A stretch of DNA of 64,000 nucleotides from Cinnamomum chago (lineage: Eukaryota > Streptophyta > Magnoliopsida > Laurales > Lauraceae), in contig CP142458.1 in assembly GCA_038049695.1 (NCBI GenBank), forward strand, positions 66,187,501 to 66,251,500, given 5' to 3'. The notes under the pieces were generated by a model. That model worked only from the letters and a program-made list of their open reading frames with translations. It was not told the origin of the DNA and did no database searches. Each line of letters begins with the position of its first letter. Within the stretch, counting starts at the first letter, position 1. Positions 25,901-37,333 of this stretch are shown piece after piece. A program made the translations under genes and the position numbers.

Positions 25901-28450
25901 AAAAACATTTGTCCCCAAATGTAAAACAAGACTAGAACATACCTGGGGTAGAAGATGCGGATAGTCCTTCTCCACCTGGTCGCGTAGCTCCCACGTAGCC
26001 TCCTCCGGAGTGTGATGCTCCCACTGAACCTTCACCCAATGAATGGTTCGGGTCCGGAGCACCTGCTCCTTGGTGTCGATGACTGCGACTGGCCTGGCGA
26101 CGTACGATGCATCTGGCTGGATGTTGAGTGGCTCGTGATAAAGAATGTGGGTCGGGTCCTCCACATACTTCTTCAGCATGGAGACGTGGAACACGTCATG
26201 CACTCCCGAAAGCTCTGGCGGTAGCTGAAGCTTGTAAGCAACATCTCCAACTCTCGATCTGATCTCGAAGGGTCCAACATATCTCCTTGCTAACTTACCC
26301 TTCTCACCAAACCTCAGGGTACCTCTAGCTGGAGAAACCTTCAGGAAAACTCTGTCTCCCTTCTCGAACTCGAGAGGTCTGCGCCGGTTGTCTGCATAGC
26401 TCTTCTGTCGGCTGCGGCTGACCTTCAGGTTCTCAACTATCTGCCGAACCTTCTCGCTGGTGTCGCTGACTATGGATGGACCGTGGAAACTCCTGACACC
26501 AACTTCTTCCCAGCAAACTGGGGTCTTGCATCTCCTCCCGTATAAAGCCTCGTACGGTGCCATCTTGATGCTCGCATGGAAGCTGTTGTTGTAGGCGAAC
26601 TCACAAAGCGGCAAGGAATCCTCCCAGTTCTCCTTGAAATCCAAGACACAGGCTCTCAACATGTCCTCTAGTGTCTGGTTGGTGCGCTCTGTCTGGCCGT
26701 CTGTCTGAGGATGATAGGCTGTGCTGAAGCTCAACTTGGTGCCCAAAGCCTGCTGAAGACTCTCCCAGAAATGAGAAGTGAACCTCGGGTCTCTGTCTGA
26801 AACAATCGAAGCTGGAACTCCGTGCAAAGAAACAATCCGGTCGACGTACAGCTTAGCAAGGACGTCGAGTCCTGCTCTCATCGAGACTGGCAAGAAATGG
26901 GCTGACTTGGTCAGCCGATCCACAATCACCCAAATGCCGTCGTGGCGCCTCCTGGTGGCTGGAAGTCCTGCGATGAAGTCCATGGTGATGTGCTCCCACT
27001 TCCACTGAGGAATCTCAAGCTGATGAAGTAGTCCTGGCGGCTTCTGGTGTTCGACCTTGATCTGCTGACACGTCAAACACCTGGAGACATAGCGATCTAT
27101 CTCCTTCTTCATGTTGTTCCACCAGTAGTAGCTCCTCAGGTTCTGGTACATCTTGGTGCTGCCGGGGTGAATCGAGTATCTGCTGTGGTGTGCATCTGCA
27201 AGAATCTCGTCCTTCAGCTCCTGAATGTCTGGCACGCACAATCTGTCCTGATAGTAGAGCACTCCTCCAATCAGTCTGAACTCTGGCCTCTGGTCAATCT
27301 GCTCGATCACTCTGACAAGCTTCGGATCGTTGCACTGGCTGTCCTTGACCTTGCCCAGCAACTCTGGTTCCCACGCTGACATGGTGGCAAGCAAAACTCT
27401 CTCGCTGAGTGGCTGAAACTGGACGTCTAAGCTGCTGAAGACGTCGGTCCACACACCCTCTGCTGCTAGGAAACTGACGAGGGCGGTCTTCCTGCTCAAA
27501 GCGTCTGCTACGACGTTCGCCTTACCAGGATGGTATTTGATGGGGAAGTCGTAGTCCTTGATGTACTCCATCCACCTCCTCTGCCGGTTGTTGAGGTCGC
27601 TCTGCGTGAACAGGTACTGCAAACTGCGGTGATCTGAGTGCACCTCGAACTTCTCGCCGTAGAGGTAGTGCCGCCACAACTTCAAGGCAAAAACGACTGC
27701 TGCAAGCTCCAAGTCGTGAGTGGCGTACTTCTTCTCGTGCTCCTTCAACTGGCGCGATCCATAGGCAATAACCTTGCCCTCCTGCATCAGAACACATCCA
27801 AGACCGGTCCCTGAAGCGTCGGTGAAGACTACGAATCCACCACTGCCAGAAGGTAAAGACAAGATCGGTGCTGTCGTCAATCTCTCCTTCAGCTCTTGAA
27901 AGCTGTTCTCACAAGCATCGGACCAAACGAACGGTACATCCTTCCGTGTCAGCTTGGTCAACGGTGCTGAGATCGTGGAGAAACTCTTGACGAATCTGCG
28001 GTAGTAGCCTGCCAAGCCGAGAAAACTCCTAATCTCCGTGGCATTTTTCGGTCTCGCCCAGTTCGTCACTGCCTCTATCTTCGCTGGGTCCACTGCTAGT
28101 CCATCCTTGGAGATGATGTGTCCAAGGAAGACTACCTGCTCCAACCAAAACTCGCACTTGCTGAGCTTCGCGTACAACTGGTTGTCGTGCAACAACTGCA
28201 AAGACGTCCTCAAATGCTGCTCGTGCTCCTCTCGGGTCTTGGAGTAGACCAAAACATCGTCGATGAAGACCACTGTGAAGCTGTCGAGGTGCGGAGCGAA
28301 GATCTTGTTCATCAGGGACATGAACACTGCTGGTGCATTTGTCAACCCGAACGGCATCACAAGAAACTCATAATGGCCATAACGGGATCGGAACGCTGTC
28401 TTCTGCACATCCTGATCTCTGACTCGCAGCTGATGGTATCCCGATCTCAA
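25886..28450 (-). CDS. chromovirus pol segment, unit 3
   Basis: Same domains as units 1 and 2, with an 854-residue open frame that lacks the first part of reverse transcriptase. It is slightly more decayed than the other two and is a broken copy. Confidence 0.88.
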   Translation of the reverse strand: MRSGYHQLRVRDQDVQKTAFRSRYGHYEFLVMPFGLTNAPAVFMSLMNKIFAPHLDSFTVVFIDDVLVYSKTREEHEQHLRTSLQLLHDNQLYAKLSKCEFWLEQVVFLGHIISKDGLAVDPAKIEAVTNWARPKNATEIRSFLGLAGYYRRFVKSFSTISAPLTKLTRKDVPFVWSDACENSFQELKERLTTAPILSLPSGSGGFVVFTDASGTGLGCVLMQEGKVIAYGSRQLKEHEKKYATHDLELAAVVFALKLWRHYLYGEKFEVHSDHRSLQYLFTQSDLNNRQRRWMEYIKDYDFPIKYHPGKANVVADALSRKTALVSFLAAEGVWTDVFSSLDVQFQPLSERVLLATMSAWEPELLGKVKDSQCNDPKLVRVIEQIDQRPEFRLIGGVLYYQDRLCVPDIQELKDEILADAHHSRYSIHPGSTKMYQNLRSYYWWNNMKKEIDRYVSRCLTCQQIKVEHQKPPGLLHQLEIPQWKWEHITMDFIAGLPATRRRHDGIWVIVDRLTKSAHFLPVSMRAGLDVLAKLYVDRIVSLHGVPASIVSDRDPRFTSHFWESLQQALGTKLSFSTAYHPQTDGQTERTNQTLEDMLRACVLDFKENWEDSLPLCEFAYNNSFHASIKMAPYEALYGRRCKTPVCWEEVGVRSFHGPSIVSDTSEKVRQIVENLKVSRSRQKSYADNRRRPLEFEKGDRVFLKVSPARGTLRFGEKGKLARRYVGPFEIRSRVGDVAYKLQLPPELSGVHDVFHVSMLKKYVEDPTHILYHEPLNIQPDASYVARPVAVIDTKEQVLRTRTIHWVKVQWEHHTPEEATWELRDQVEKDYPHLLPQVCSSLVLHLGTNVFKRWE

Positions 28451-28797
28451 GTCTATCTTCGAAAAGAACTGCGCACCCTGAAGCTAGTCGAAAAGCTCGT
28501 CGATCCGGGGAAGAGGATACTTGTTCTTTACTGTTGCCTGGTTCAGCTGCCGGTAGTCGATGCACATCCTCATCGATCCGTCCTTCTAAAATGACGTCGA
28601 AGTCATGCATGGGTAGCACGATCAGATCTGCAAGCAAAATGCACTCCCCGATTTGCACTCGGCATCTGGGGTGGTAAGTCCAAAACCTAAGACTACACTG
28701 ACTCTACCCAATCCATCGTCCTTACACGTATCCCATCGCTCGAATCCTCACTACGTCCTATGGTTTCTAGTGTGTTTTATTTCCTAGAGACCAGCTC

Positions 28798-28809
28798 GCT
28801 CTGATACCA
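28798..28809 (-). other. primer-binding site, unit 3 (initiator tRNA-Met)
   Basis: Same 12-nt match and 5-nt spacing to LTR 4. Confidence 0.9.
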
Positions 28810-28814
28810 TAAAA

Positions 28815-31002
28815 TGTAACGCCCCAATTCCGGATACCGATATACTCGCTCGATTACCCGAAATTGGCGCGCTACTTCCCGGAAAATCCGAGAACTTCCA
28901 AGATCGTAGGCCGCAGTGAGGTCCAATTTAAAACTTTTTGAACCAAATAACATTCAATGGTTAAAACTTGCGGAAGCATAACATTTAAATAGAGCGGAAG
29001 CAATAGGTATCATGTATATATAAAGTAAGAGCAAGACTACAGTCTACTTTGTAAATGGTTCAATGTTAATAAAAAGTTATACATTGTGTTCTACCCCCAA
29101 CTCACTACAAAAAGCACTCAAACCCAAAACAAATAGTATCTCTCAAAACCCCTGTGGATACTCGTCTCCGCCCTCCGGCTCGACGTCCGTGTCGGCCGGG
29201 CCCCAAGCGTACTCTCCGGCTACAGGTGCCTCCACGAGGGCTAATGCGTCGTCATGGATCTCTGGGTCAAGGCCTAAGCACCATAGAATGGGTCAGATCT
29301 AAACGATCTGGCAAGATACAGCATACTACTAACATAGCATATATATATCAAAGGAAATAAAGACGAGTACATAATTTAAATGAATAACAAGGAAAGAGAA
29401 CTAGGCAATCGTGCATGTAAAGCATAAGGAATCAGTATAAGGAAATCATCTAAACTACTACACAAGGTGGCACATTCACACGAGCTGGAATACCGCGGGA
29501 TATTATGCCGCGGCCCTCCCATACTGAACACAGTCGCGGTGGGGAATCTCACCAGGGAATAACTAATCCCGAATATCACTCATCAACTCATCATCTCATC
29601 ACTCCAGATCGGCACGGTATGACACCTTGCCGTCTTAACCACACAGCTCATCATGATAGCTTCACCATACTCAACTAGCTCCTACCGGGGATGATCAGTC
29701 CACAGGCTGAGCTTAAATCAACCGAGTGAATGTTCATGCCGACTCGAGAATAACTCTAAGGTCTGTGTCTGTCTAGGCTTTGCCTTGCGTGAGCAAGGTC
29801 CTAACAATACCTCTATAAGGTCCACACATCTCAATTCAGTCTCTGGATCTCATTCAATGTCCAGGCCTACTCGTTGGATCCATACCAGGGCCCATCAGTA
29901 CATGGCCTGGTCTAAAACTGTCCAAACGAGGCAACTAATCCACTATTACTGATAAACAGTTCCATTTCAATCCATATAACTTAACAGTCCAAGAGAAACT
30001 ACCTCTTCAAGCTAAATGGTTCACATCACCACACTTAGGCCCAGTAAGGGCCCGCCTAGACACAGACACGGGTCAATGATCTCCGAAATCACAACATCGG
30101 GTCACCTCTAGATACCCTAGGTTCAGGTCTTCCAATTTTATTCAATTAATAGTAATCAGCTACTCTAAAGATCTAAGAATGACAATAAATGATAACAGTA
30201 AGTATAAACTTCAATCAGAGAATCAACGGGAAATCCAACGGTCCAATCCAACGGTCCAATCCTAGCAGCAGTTCTCAGAGAGTGATTCCAGCAGGGTGAC
30301 AGCAAGAGAATGAAGAAGATGAAGAAGAAGATGGCTGAACCTGATGTAGAAATCCAGCACAGTAACTCTTGCCAGCCCTCAGCTCATACGTAGGGGAAAG
30401 AGTTGCAAATGGAAGGTGGGGAGGAAATGGAGAAGAGAGGTAGTTGGGCTGGGTGGTTTTCTTGGGAAGAGAGCTGGAAGGTTTCTTGGGATGGGGGCTG
30501 GGATTAGGGTTTAGGGTTTATTGCAATGGGATTAAGAGAGGTTTTATATAGTATTAGTGGAGTGGTTGAAGACTATAGTGCCCTTAGGGTTTAGTGAAGT
30601 GAGGGTTAGGGTTTGGGGGTAGTTGGGTCATTAGGCTAGGAAGTTTCTAGAGGAGGGAGAGCACCTTTCACTAACCCACTTAATTAACTTAATTAAGCTC
30701 AACTAAGAGCCTAACCAACACTAATAGTCTAGGTTTAACACTAACACCCAATTAATTAGAAATCAACCCAAACTAACCTAGTCTAACCAAAAACTTAGGA
30801 AAACTAACTAGTCACTCTACTAAGCCCCTAATTAGCCCAAACAAATAAGTAATTAACCAAGATTAGCAATAATTAGTAGTAATTAGAAGTAATTAGCAAA
30901 GATTAGAGAAGATTAACATAATTAAACAATAATTAAGATAAATTAAGATTAATTAGCCTATAAAATAGCCCTTAGAGGGCCCACCAAGGGTGGGACCTCA
31001 CA
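28815..31002 (-). repeat. chromovirus LTR 4 (outer 5' LTR), shortened, 2188 bp
   Basis: Both LTR termini are present and the right edge abuts the GAGCC target duplication, but this LTR is about 1.8 kb shorter than the other three. The promoter region (TATA and telo-box near 30504-30550) is retained. Confidence 0.9.
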
Positions 31003-31479
31003 GAGCCTCTGTGTGAGAAGGTTGAAGGAATAAAATACTGAGGTTTCAGATTGGTCATTTTGATGAAAGTCCACATCTATTCGATGTAAAATCTATTTAT
31101 TATATGGTATGCGCAGGTCTCACAAAACATATCCTCAGGTTTCAACTCTGTGTACTTAGGTTTGTTGAATGAAATACTGAGGTTTCATTGTTTCGTTAGA
31201 CAAGAGACCAACCTGTATTCGATAGAAAGCCTTGGGGATATGAGGTCTGACAAAGAATATTAATAGGTTTTAAAACTGTATACTAAGGATATATACAATA
31301 AATACTGAGATGGAAGTGTTTAATGACCCCTGTATTCGATATAAAATTTTGAATATATGGCAGGGCATATACTGAGGTTGAACTTCTGTGTGAGAAGGTT
31401 GAATGAATAAAATACTGAGGTTTCAGAGTGGTCATTTTGATCAAAGTCCACATCTATTCTATGTAAAATCTATTTATTA

Positions 31480-31790
31480 GATGGTATTCGTAGGTCATTC
31501 GTAGGTTTTAGATGGTTTTATGAGGCCTACTCATACCATCTAATAAATAGATTTTACATCGAGTAGATGTGGACTTTGATAAAAATTACCAATCTGAAAC
31601 CTCAGATTCAAAATATATGTGGGCTTTGATCAAAATTCTGAATCTGAGGTTTCAGATTGGTCATTTTGATCAAAGTCCACATCTACTCGATGTAAAATCT
31701 ATTTATTAGATGGTATGAGTAGGCCTAATAAAACCATCTAAAACCTACGAATGACCTACGAATACCATCTAATAAATAGATTTTACATAG
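31480..31790. repeat. nested palindrome at the centre of the giant foldback element
   Basis: TCTATTTATTAGATGGTATTCGTAGGTC...CCTACTCATACC near 31470-31545 is mirrored at about 31705-31785. Between them CCTCAGATTCAAAAT...ATTCTGAATCTGAGG (31600-31652) forms a tight inner inverted repeat. This is the loop end of the big inverted repeat and itself carries at least two nested inversions. Confidence 0.75.
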
Positions 31791-33244
31791 AATAGATGTG
31801 GACTTTGATCAAAATGACCACTCTGAAACCTCAGTATTTTATTCCTTCAACCTTCTCACACAGAAGCTCAACCTCAGTATATGACGATTCAAACCTCAGT
31901 ATATGCCCTGCCATATATTCAAAATTTTATATCGAATACAGGGGTCATTAAACACTTCCACCTCAGTATTTCTTGTATATATCCTTAGTATACAGTTTTA
32001 AAACCTATTAATATTCTTTGTCAGACCTCATATCCCCAAGGTTTTCTATCGAATATAGGTTGGTCTCTTGTCTAACGAAACAATGAAACCTCAGTATTTC
32101 ATTCAACAAACCTTGGTACACAGAGTTGAAACCTGCGGATATGTTTTGTGAGACTTGCGCATACCATATAATAAATAGATTTTACATCGAATAGATGTGG
32201 ACTTTCATCAAAATGACCAATCTGCAACCTCAGTATTTTATTCATTCAACCTTCTCACACAGAGGCTCAACCTCAGTATATGACGATTCAAACCTCAGTA
32301 TATGCCCTGCCATATATTCAAAAATTTATATCGAATATGGGGGTCATTAAACACTTCCACCTCAGTATTTATTGTATATATCCTTAGTATACAGTTTTAA
32401 AACCTATTAATATTCTTTGTCAGACCTCATATCCCCAATGTTTTATATCGATTACAGGTTGGTCAAGTCTAACGAAACACTGGAACCATATTATTTCATT
32501 CAGCCAACCTTAGTACATAGAGTTGAAACCTGCGAATATGTTTTCTGAGACCTAGGCATACCATCTAATAAATAGAGTTTAGATCGAATAAAGGTGGACT
32601 TTGCCTAATGACCACCCAGAAACCAACTGAATTTTATTCATTCAACCTTCTCAGTCCGGGTTGAACCTACGCATATAAAGATTCAAACCATAGTGTTGCC
32701 CTGCCATCTTGAAGTCTGAAGAGTTTATATCCAATACAAGGGTTTGCTGAATGAAACAATAATAACACAATATTTCTTTCATCCAACCTTATTACACAGA
32801 ATTGAAACCTGTGAATTTGTTTTGTTAGACCTTCACATATGGCATCTAATACCAATATTTTACATCTGATACAAAAGGGGACCAATTAGATTGGCAAGTA
32901 ATCTGGTGAAACACAACTTAGATTGATCAAATTTACAATAATTACATTAATAACATCCAATCTGAAAGATTGTTCCAGTCATATACAAGAGATTAATTAA
33001 CAGATATCTGCAAGTTGTCTATACAAAATCTGTCACAAGGAGCTCAAAATAGCCTTCTAAAACTTGATCCTGCATTGTATATCAAGTGAGCCTGGAGTGT
33101 GGCTAGTTGATATTTAATATTCTCAAATGAGCCTAGGTTGTATTCGATCCAAAAAAAGGTTGAATGACTGAAGTTCTGAAATCCCAAAATAAGGACATCA
33201 TCGTTTCAGAATCTCTTGAACTCCCTCACATGAACAGATATTTC

Positions 33245-33665
33245 TATACAAGCAATTCTGTACACCACCTGCAATAAATATGAGATCAATGTTAGAAAAC
33301 AAAAAAAAAATAGAAAATCACCGGACAATAAAAATGTAAGAGAGTATTAATTTGATCACCAACACCATAATCCCAAAATATTGATAAGATGATAGTTTTT
33401 GTTTTTATTACCTGAGAGAGAGGGTGGTGTTGCGCTGGATCCGAGTGAGAGAGAGAGATTAGAGATGGGGAGGCGATGTGGAGGAGAGATGTTTGGGTGC
33501 TTCTGCAAGGGGGTGCTGCTCCGAGGTTCTTGCTGATGCAAGAGGGTGCTGCGCGCTGTCGTCGAGCGAGAGCGAGAGAGATGAGATTCAGGGAGGCGAT
33601 GTGGAGGAGCGTTTGGGAAGGGAGAAAACCAGAGGAGAGATGTTAGCCCTTTTTCATTCACCGAT
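33245..33665 (-). other. mirror copy of the 5'-leader-like spliced segment in the right arm
   Basis: Inverted, near-identical counterpart of the left-arm segment. Acceptor (CCACCTGCAATAAAT as seen on the + strand) lies near 33270 and donor (TATTACCTGAGAGAG) near 33410. The two leaders would transcribe towards each other into the element centre. Confidence 0.5.
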
Positions 33666-33826
33666 TTAGGTTCTCTGTTTGCAACAATCTTTCTTTTTTT
33701 TATAAAAAAGACCCTGCCCTTTGCTTTTATTCATTCCAGGTGTTTTTTCAGCTACAGAAGAGTCATCAGCTGGCAAATTAATCCAGGTGTCAGGCCCTGT
33801 TTGGTCCAAACAGGGGATCCGCTTCC

Positions 33827-34095
33827 CAGTCCATACTCTATGTCTCTGGAGTAGTTGGAATTTAATGTTCTGTTAATGTATGGCATTGTCACCTTCTGGA
33901 AAAAGGATGTATCCAACAGTTCAACTGTTCAAATAGGCCCCAACCTAAGTTGCCAAAGATTGCAAAGATGTAAGTACAATTCACCCAAATCTGAGATATT
34001 CTTCTTTTTCATTATTTGGGTGAAAAAGTAGTATAATTGAATAAAGTCCTACTGCAATATTTCTACCACAAACTTTACTTCAAATTGTCATTTAC
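33827..34095. other. non-coding DNA right of the foldback element
   Basis: AT-rich unique sequence without a supportable gene. Confidence 0.5.
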
Positions 34096-34264
34096 CCAAA
34101 TGGTAAGAGGCGCCACTTCTTACCTGGTTGTCCTGAATTCGAATCCTGACATACACGTTTCCTTATTCGAAGTTGTAATACCTCATTAAAAATCCAATTC
34201 CCTCACCATAGGGTTAGGGGCCAACCCCTCTAAGTGAGGATACCTAAAAATAAAGTTTTTTTTT
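34096..34264 (+). mobile_element. probable tRNA-derived SINE
   Basis: A tRNA-like head has an A-box-like segment (AAATGGTAAGAGGCGCCACT) and a B-box-like segment (GAATTCGAATCCTG) about 35 bp apart. It is followed by a body and a 3' T-rich tail (AAAATAAAGTTTTTTTTT). No clear target duplication was found, so the limits are approximate. Confidence 0.5.
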
Positions 34265-34304
34265 CTTAACCTCACACTAAAATGGTTAAACATGGTAAAG
34301 TCAA

Positions 34305-34639
34305 CAAAACATGTATAATTAACTTCCTGAAAAAACTTCAAACTTGATTTCTTTCCCTATGATGCAATTAATTATTTGAAAGAAGAAAAAGATAGGCCCT
34401 TCTATGTGAGTTTTCCTTATAGCAGATTTTTCACATTTTAATTATCATAAAAATAAAAAGAAACGGAGAAAAATAATAAATCTTTTGTAGTTCTTTTCCT
34501 CGGCACAACTCAAAGTTGCTACAAACAAAACATGTATAATTAACTTCCTGAAAAAACTTCAAACTTGATTTCTTTCCCTATGATGCAATTAATTATTTGA
34601 AAGAAGAAAAAGATAGGCCCTTCTATGTGAGTTTTCCTT
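34305..34639. repeat. 114-bp direct repeat, two copies 221 bp apart
   Basis: 34305-34418 and 34526-34639 are identical on reading (both begin CAAAACATGTATAATTAACT). The spacer is 107 bp of AT-rich sequence. Confidence 0.9.
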
Positions 34640-35689
34640 TTTTCTTCATAACCACTGAACATGAAATGCATTTGACAAGTCTACGAATTGCTTAGAAGCT
34701 AACTTGAAATCAAAGGAGATTTAGAAGAACTTGAGAGGATATATAGGAGGAGTTGGGAATGAGAAATGGCGTGACTGTTACCACATTGCTCAATGATTTG
34801 ATGGAAGGATTTGACGAGTCCAAATGTTGCGAGGGTCAGCTTCATTATATAGGACTTTTGCAATAGGATCTCCTCTCTAAGCAAGAGGGAGAAGAAGAGA
34901 AAACAATGCTCGGTCATAATACAAACTCACATGGATGGTCATGGAGATTTATCCCTAACACATTTCAGTTACAAAAGAGAATATCATTTATATGTAAATT
35001 AAAAATAATTATTTTCCATAAAATATCATTTATATATAATTTTTAGTTATTATTTTCAATTACATCATTTATAGGGTCTTGATTACACTATATAGGGTAC
35101 ATAGGGACGGTTATGGAGATTGTATCAATTATATCATTTATAGAGGTGGTTATGGAGATTTATATCAATTATATCATTTATAATGTAATAACCATTTTAA
35201 TTTGCCATTTTTAGAACACTTTCTGTCTTTAAGAGGAGTCAAAATAAGGAAGAGGTCAAAATCAAATTAGTAATTAGACTCAAAATCGAATTAGGAATCA
35301 ATTCGCTTCATATATAATATAATAACTAGCACAATAACCCGTGCTGAGCACGGATATGGCCAACATTGCAATTTAAATACTCATGCATTAAAAAGTTCAT
35401 AGATTTTAGAGAAAAAAAGCTAAAGAATAGGAAGGTTATGAGAGTACCTTATTATGCAATTCAAGAGCTAGTGGCATGAAGAGGAGAATTTGAGTAGAAA
35501 GGGAAATGCAGAACTTGGATTAAAATGGAGCTTTTGCAATAAAATAAAAGTGGGGAGTGGTTATAAGTGGTTTTGACTTTTGATTATAATGAGATAAAGT
35601 GGGTAGTTATATGAGTGGGGAGAGAAGTTTTGAAAACCGAATAACTTGCAGTCAAAATTATAACCGCCTGTCAAAATTGAATCCAAAAA
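34640..35689. other. non-coding DNA with short AT-rich repeats
   Basis: It contains reiterated ATCAATTATATCATTTATA blocks at 35030-35190 and a small CCGTGCTGAGCACGG palindrome near 35340. A 72-residue minus frame at 34699-34917 has no recognisable domain and is not called. Confidence 0.5.
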
Positions 35690-36320
35690 CCTCCTAGCTT
35701 AATATAGTATAATAGGGACATCCGCAGTTGGTCATGACCTCCATTTTGGACTTTGAAAAAAATCCAAGGAGGACGACGACCCAAATTGATTGAACAAGAA
35801 GGTCCACTCATTTTTTGAGTAATGAGGACATTGGGACATCCCCAGTTGGTCATGACCTCCTGTCTGTTTTTTTTTTTTTTTGTCTTTTGAAATGTACCTC
35901 CTGTCTGTTTGGACTTTGAAATAATACCAAGAAGCAGGAGATAGTGATTAAAGCAATAGGCCATTGCAGTTTCCAGGAATTGTACATGAAATTTCTGTAC
36001 AGTTTACATATTAGGCAAATGATTTTTCCTGGATCTTGCTGTGTCCTTAACTTTTTTTTTTTTTTTTTTTTTTTTTGATAACGTAGGGTTCCCAGCCCTT
36101 TGGGTCAGAATAATCCATACGGGCCCAGGAGAGAAAGCCGGGTAGAAAGCTGTGTCCTTAACTTGAAGTTGAAAAGATGCAGCTGTTGTAGTGAAAGAGT
36201 TCAGAAATGCATGGGGCTGTCCTTGAGGCTGTAACTGGAGCATCCACCATTTTCCTGGTCCAGGTCTAGTATGCTGAATGGAACACACCCATATCAAATA
36301 TAAATATATGTAAAATGAAC
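35690..36320. repeat. duplicated block flank, copy 1 (upstream of GLR copy 1)
   Basis: It shares an ordered series of matches with 42130-42760: GGACATCCCC...CATGACCTCCTGT, ATTGTACATGxAAT, TTTTTCCTGGATxxTGCxGT, and further patches to GGTCCAxxTCTAGT. The order and orientation are the same, so the upstream region of GLR copy 1 was duplicated in tandem. Confidence 0.6.
36052..36148 (-). mobile_element. short SINE-like retroposon with 14-bp target duplication
   Basis: GCTGTGTCCTTAAC occurs exactly at 36038-36051 and 36149-36162. Between them is a poly-T run (poly-A of a minus-strand insert) followed by about 70 bp reading TTTCTACCCGGCTTTCTCTC...ACCCTACGTTATC on the minus strand. The related site in the duplicated flank (about 42325) lacks the insert, so it arrived after the block duplication. 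It is probably 5'-truncated. Confidence 0.8.
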
Positions 36321-36679
36321 AGTAATATATAATATCATATATGCTATTTGTGAAAAAAAAAAATATATATATATATATGCATTATATTTTGGTGTATCTA
36401 ATAATGCATCTATTAGTATGTGGGTAAATGATTCAGGCCTGATTCCAGTGAGTCAACTGCACCCAGGTCAAGGCTAGCAAATTTAAACCCAAAAGGGTAG
36501 AAAATTGAAAAAAAATATATATATATAAACAAATCTTAGACATTGAAAGGTGTCTTGTCGCACCAAACTCAAGAAAATGAAATAGCAAAAACGATGACTT
36601 AAGTTTTCATTTTTCACACAAAATGAAACAAAGACCGTCCAAAAAGATTTGGAAAATTGTCGAGCAAATAGATACCTTT

Positions 36680-36995
36680 TCGTTTGGTAATCTACAATTA
36701 AAGTGAAGGTGAAGTAAAGCCTCTATTTGCTATATATAAAAAGACTAAGAGTCATATCAAAAGTACATAAATTCAAAATTTCAAACTTCTTTCAAAAAAA
36801 TAAAGTAAAAAAACCAACATTTTCAATCCACTAAATGACAAAAAAAAAATCCAATTTTTAGTTTTTTCACAAAAATTTTAAAAAAATTCTCCTTACCAAG
36901 CCACTAAAGAACAAAAGACCATTGCCCTTATATTTTATTCTCTTTTGATTTGAGGCTTCACCTCACTTCATTCAACATGTAAAGTTACCAAACGA
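36680..36995. mobile_element. MITE, family shared with 49205-49515
   Basis: The ends are inverted repeats: CGTTTGGTAATCTACAATTA at the left and the inverted CGTTTGGTAACTTTACATGT at the right. Inside both arms lies a GAAGTGAGGTGAAGCCTC-type block. A second member with the same layout lies at 49205-49515. There is no coding capacity and the superfamily is not resolved. Confidence 0.65.
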
Positions 36996-37333
36996 TTAGG
37001 GCTATTAGATGAACGTAAAATAAAAATATAAAATATACGAATTACATATAATGGATTAGATATCTCTCATGGTTCATGTCTTCATGAGAAGAGAACCCAA
37101 TATAACACCTTTTGGGGTACTCACTTAAATCAATGTGAATCATAGAGAACTAATTCTGAATTAGAGTTTTGAGACAGAAGTCAACTAGGTTGGTCTCTTG
37201 AGATGACATTTTGGGGGAAAATGAATGGAGAGTAGGTATGAATTAAAGTCCGAGGAAGCTTCACTTCATAATAAAATATCAAGTTATACACGGAACCATG
37301 AGATAATGACAACATCACACTACTAAAGAGAAG

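Larger units (their letters stand above)
8126..31002 (-). mobile_element. Ty3/gypsy chromovirus (Tekay/Del type) tandem array, one 22.9-kb insertion
   Basis: Order on the + strand is LTR, body, LTR, body, LTR, body, LTR; the element reads on the minus strand. A 5-bp target duplication GAGCC (8121-8125 and 31003-31007) brackets the whole array, so it sits in the host as a single insertion. LTRs start TGTAACGCCCC and end GGGACCTCACA as read on +. Three full LTRs are about 3.97 kb; the rightmost is about 2.19 kb. Each 2929-bp body has a primer-binding site matching initiator tRNA-Met, a polypurine tract and a pol segment with a C-terminal chromodomain. Gag and most of protease are absent, so every unit is broken and non-autonomous (about one shared major loss, and one or two small unit-specific ones). 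By eye the full LTRs differ at only about four positions, so the array is young or recently homogenised. Confidence 0.92.
5729..33826. mobile_element. giant foldback (long terminal inverted repeat) DNA element, interrupted by a chromovirus
   Basis: The left end (GGAAGCGGATCCCCTGTTTG...) is repeated inverted at the right end (...GGGGATCCGCTTCC, ending 33826). The match continues inward through a 5'-leader-like region and a set of about 400-bp sub-repeats, to a centre near 31620. Removing the 22.9-kb chromovirus and one copy of its 5-bp target duplication leaves an element of about 5.2 kb. Its left arm is about 3.0 kb and its right arm about 2.2 kb; the difference is two extra sub-repeats on the left. 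The outer left end carries an additional small CCCTGTTTGGTCCAAACAGG hairpin missing on the right. No transposase frame is visible, so it is non-autonomous. Arm structure suggests a Mutator-like foldback, but no clean target duplication was found (CCAGTTCG versus CCAGTCCA is only a weak candidate), so the superfamily is open. Confidence 0.75.

Noticed and set aside
5720-33835. A 9-bp Mutator target duplication around the giant foldback
   Set aside because: The flanks (GCCAGTTC and CCAGTCCAT) match only partly and at different offsets from the ends, so the superfamily is left open.
35325-35350. ACTAGCACAATAACCCGTGCTGAGCACGG as a Helitron 3' hairpin
   Set aside because: A short palindrome is present, but no CTRR end, no matching 5' TC end and no A/T target site could be shown.
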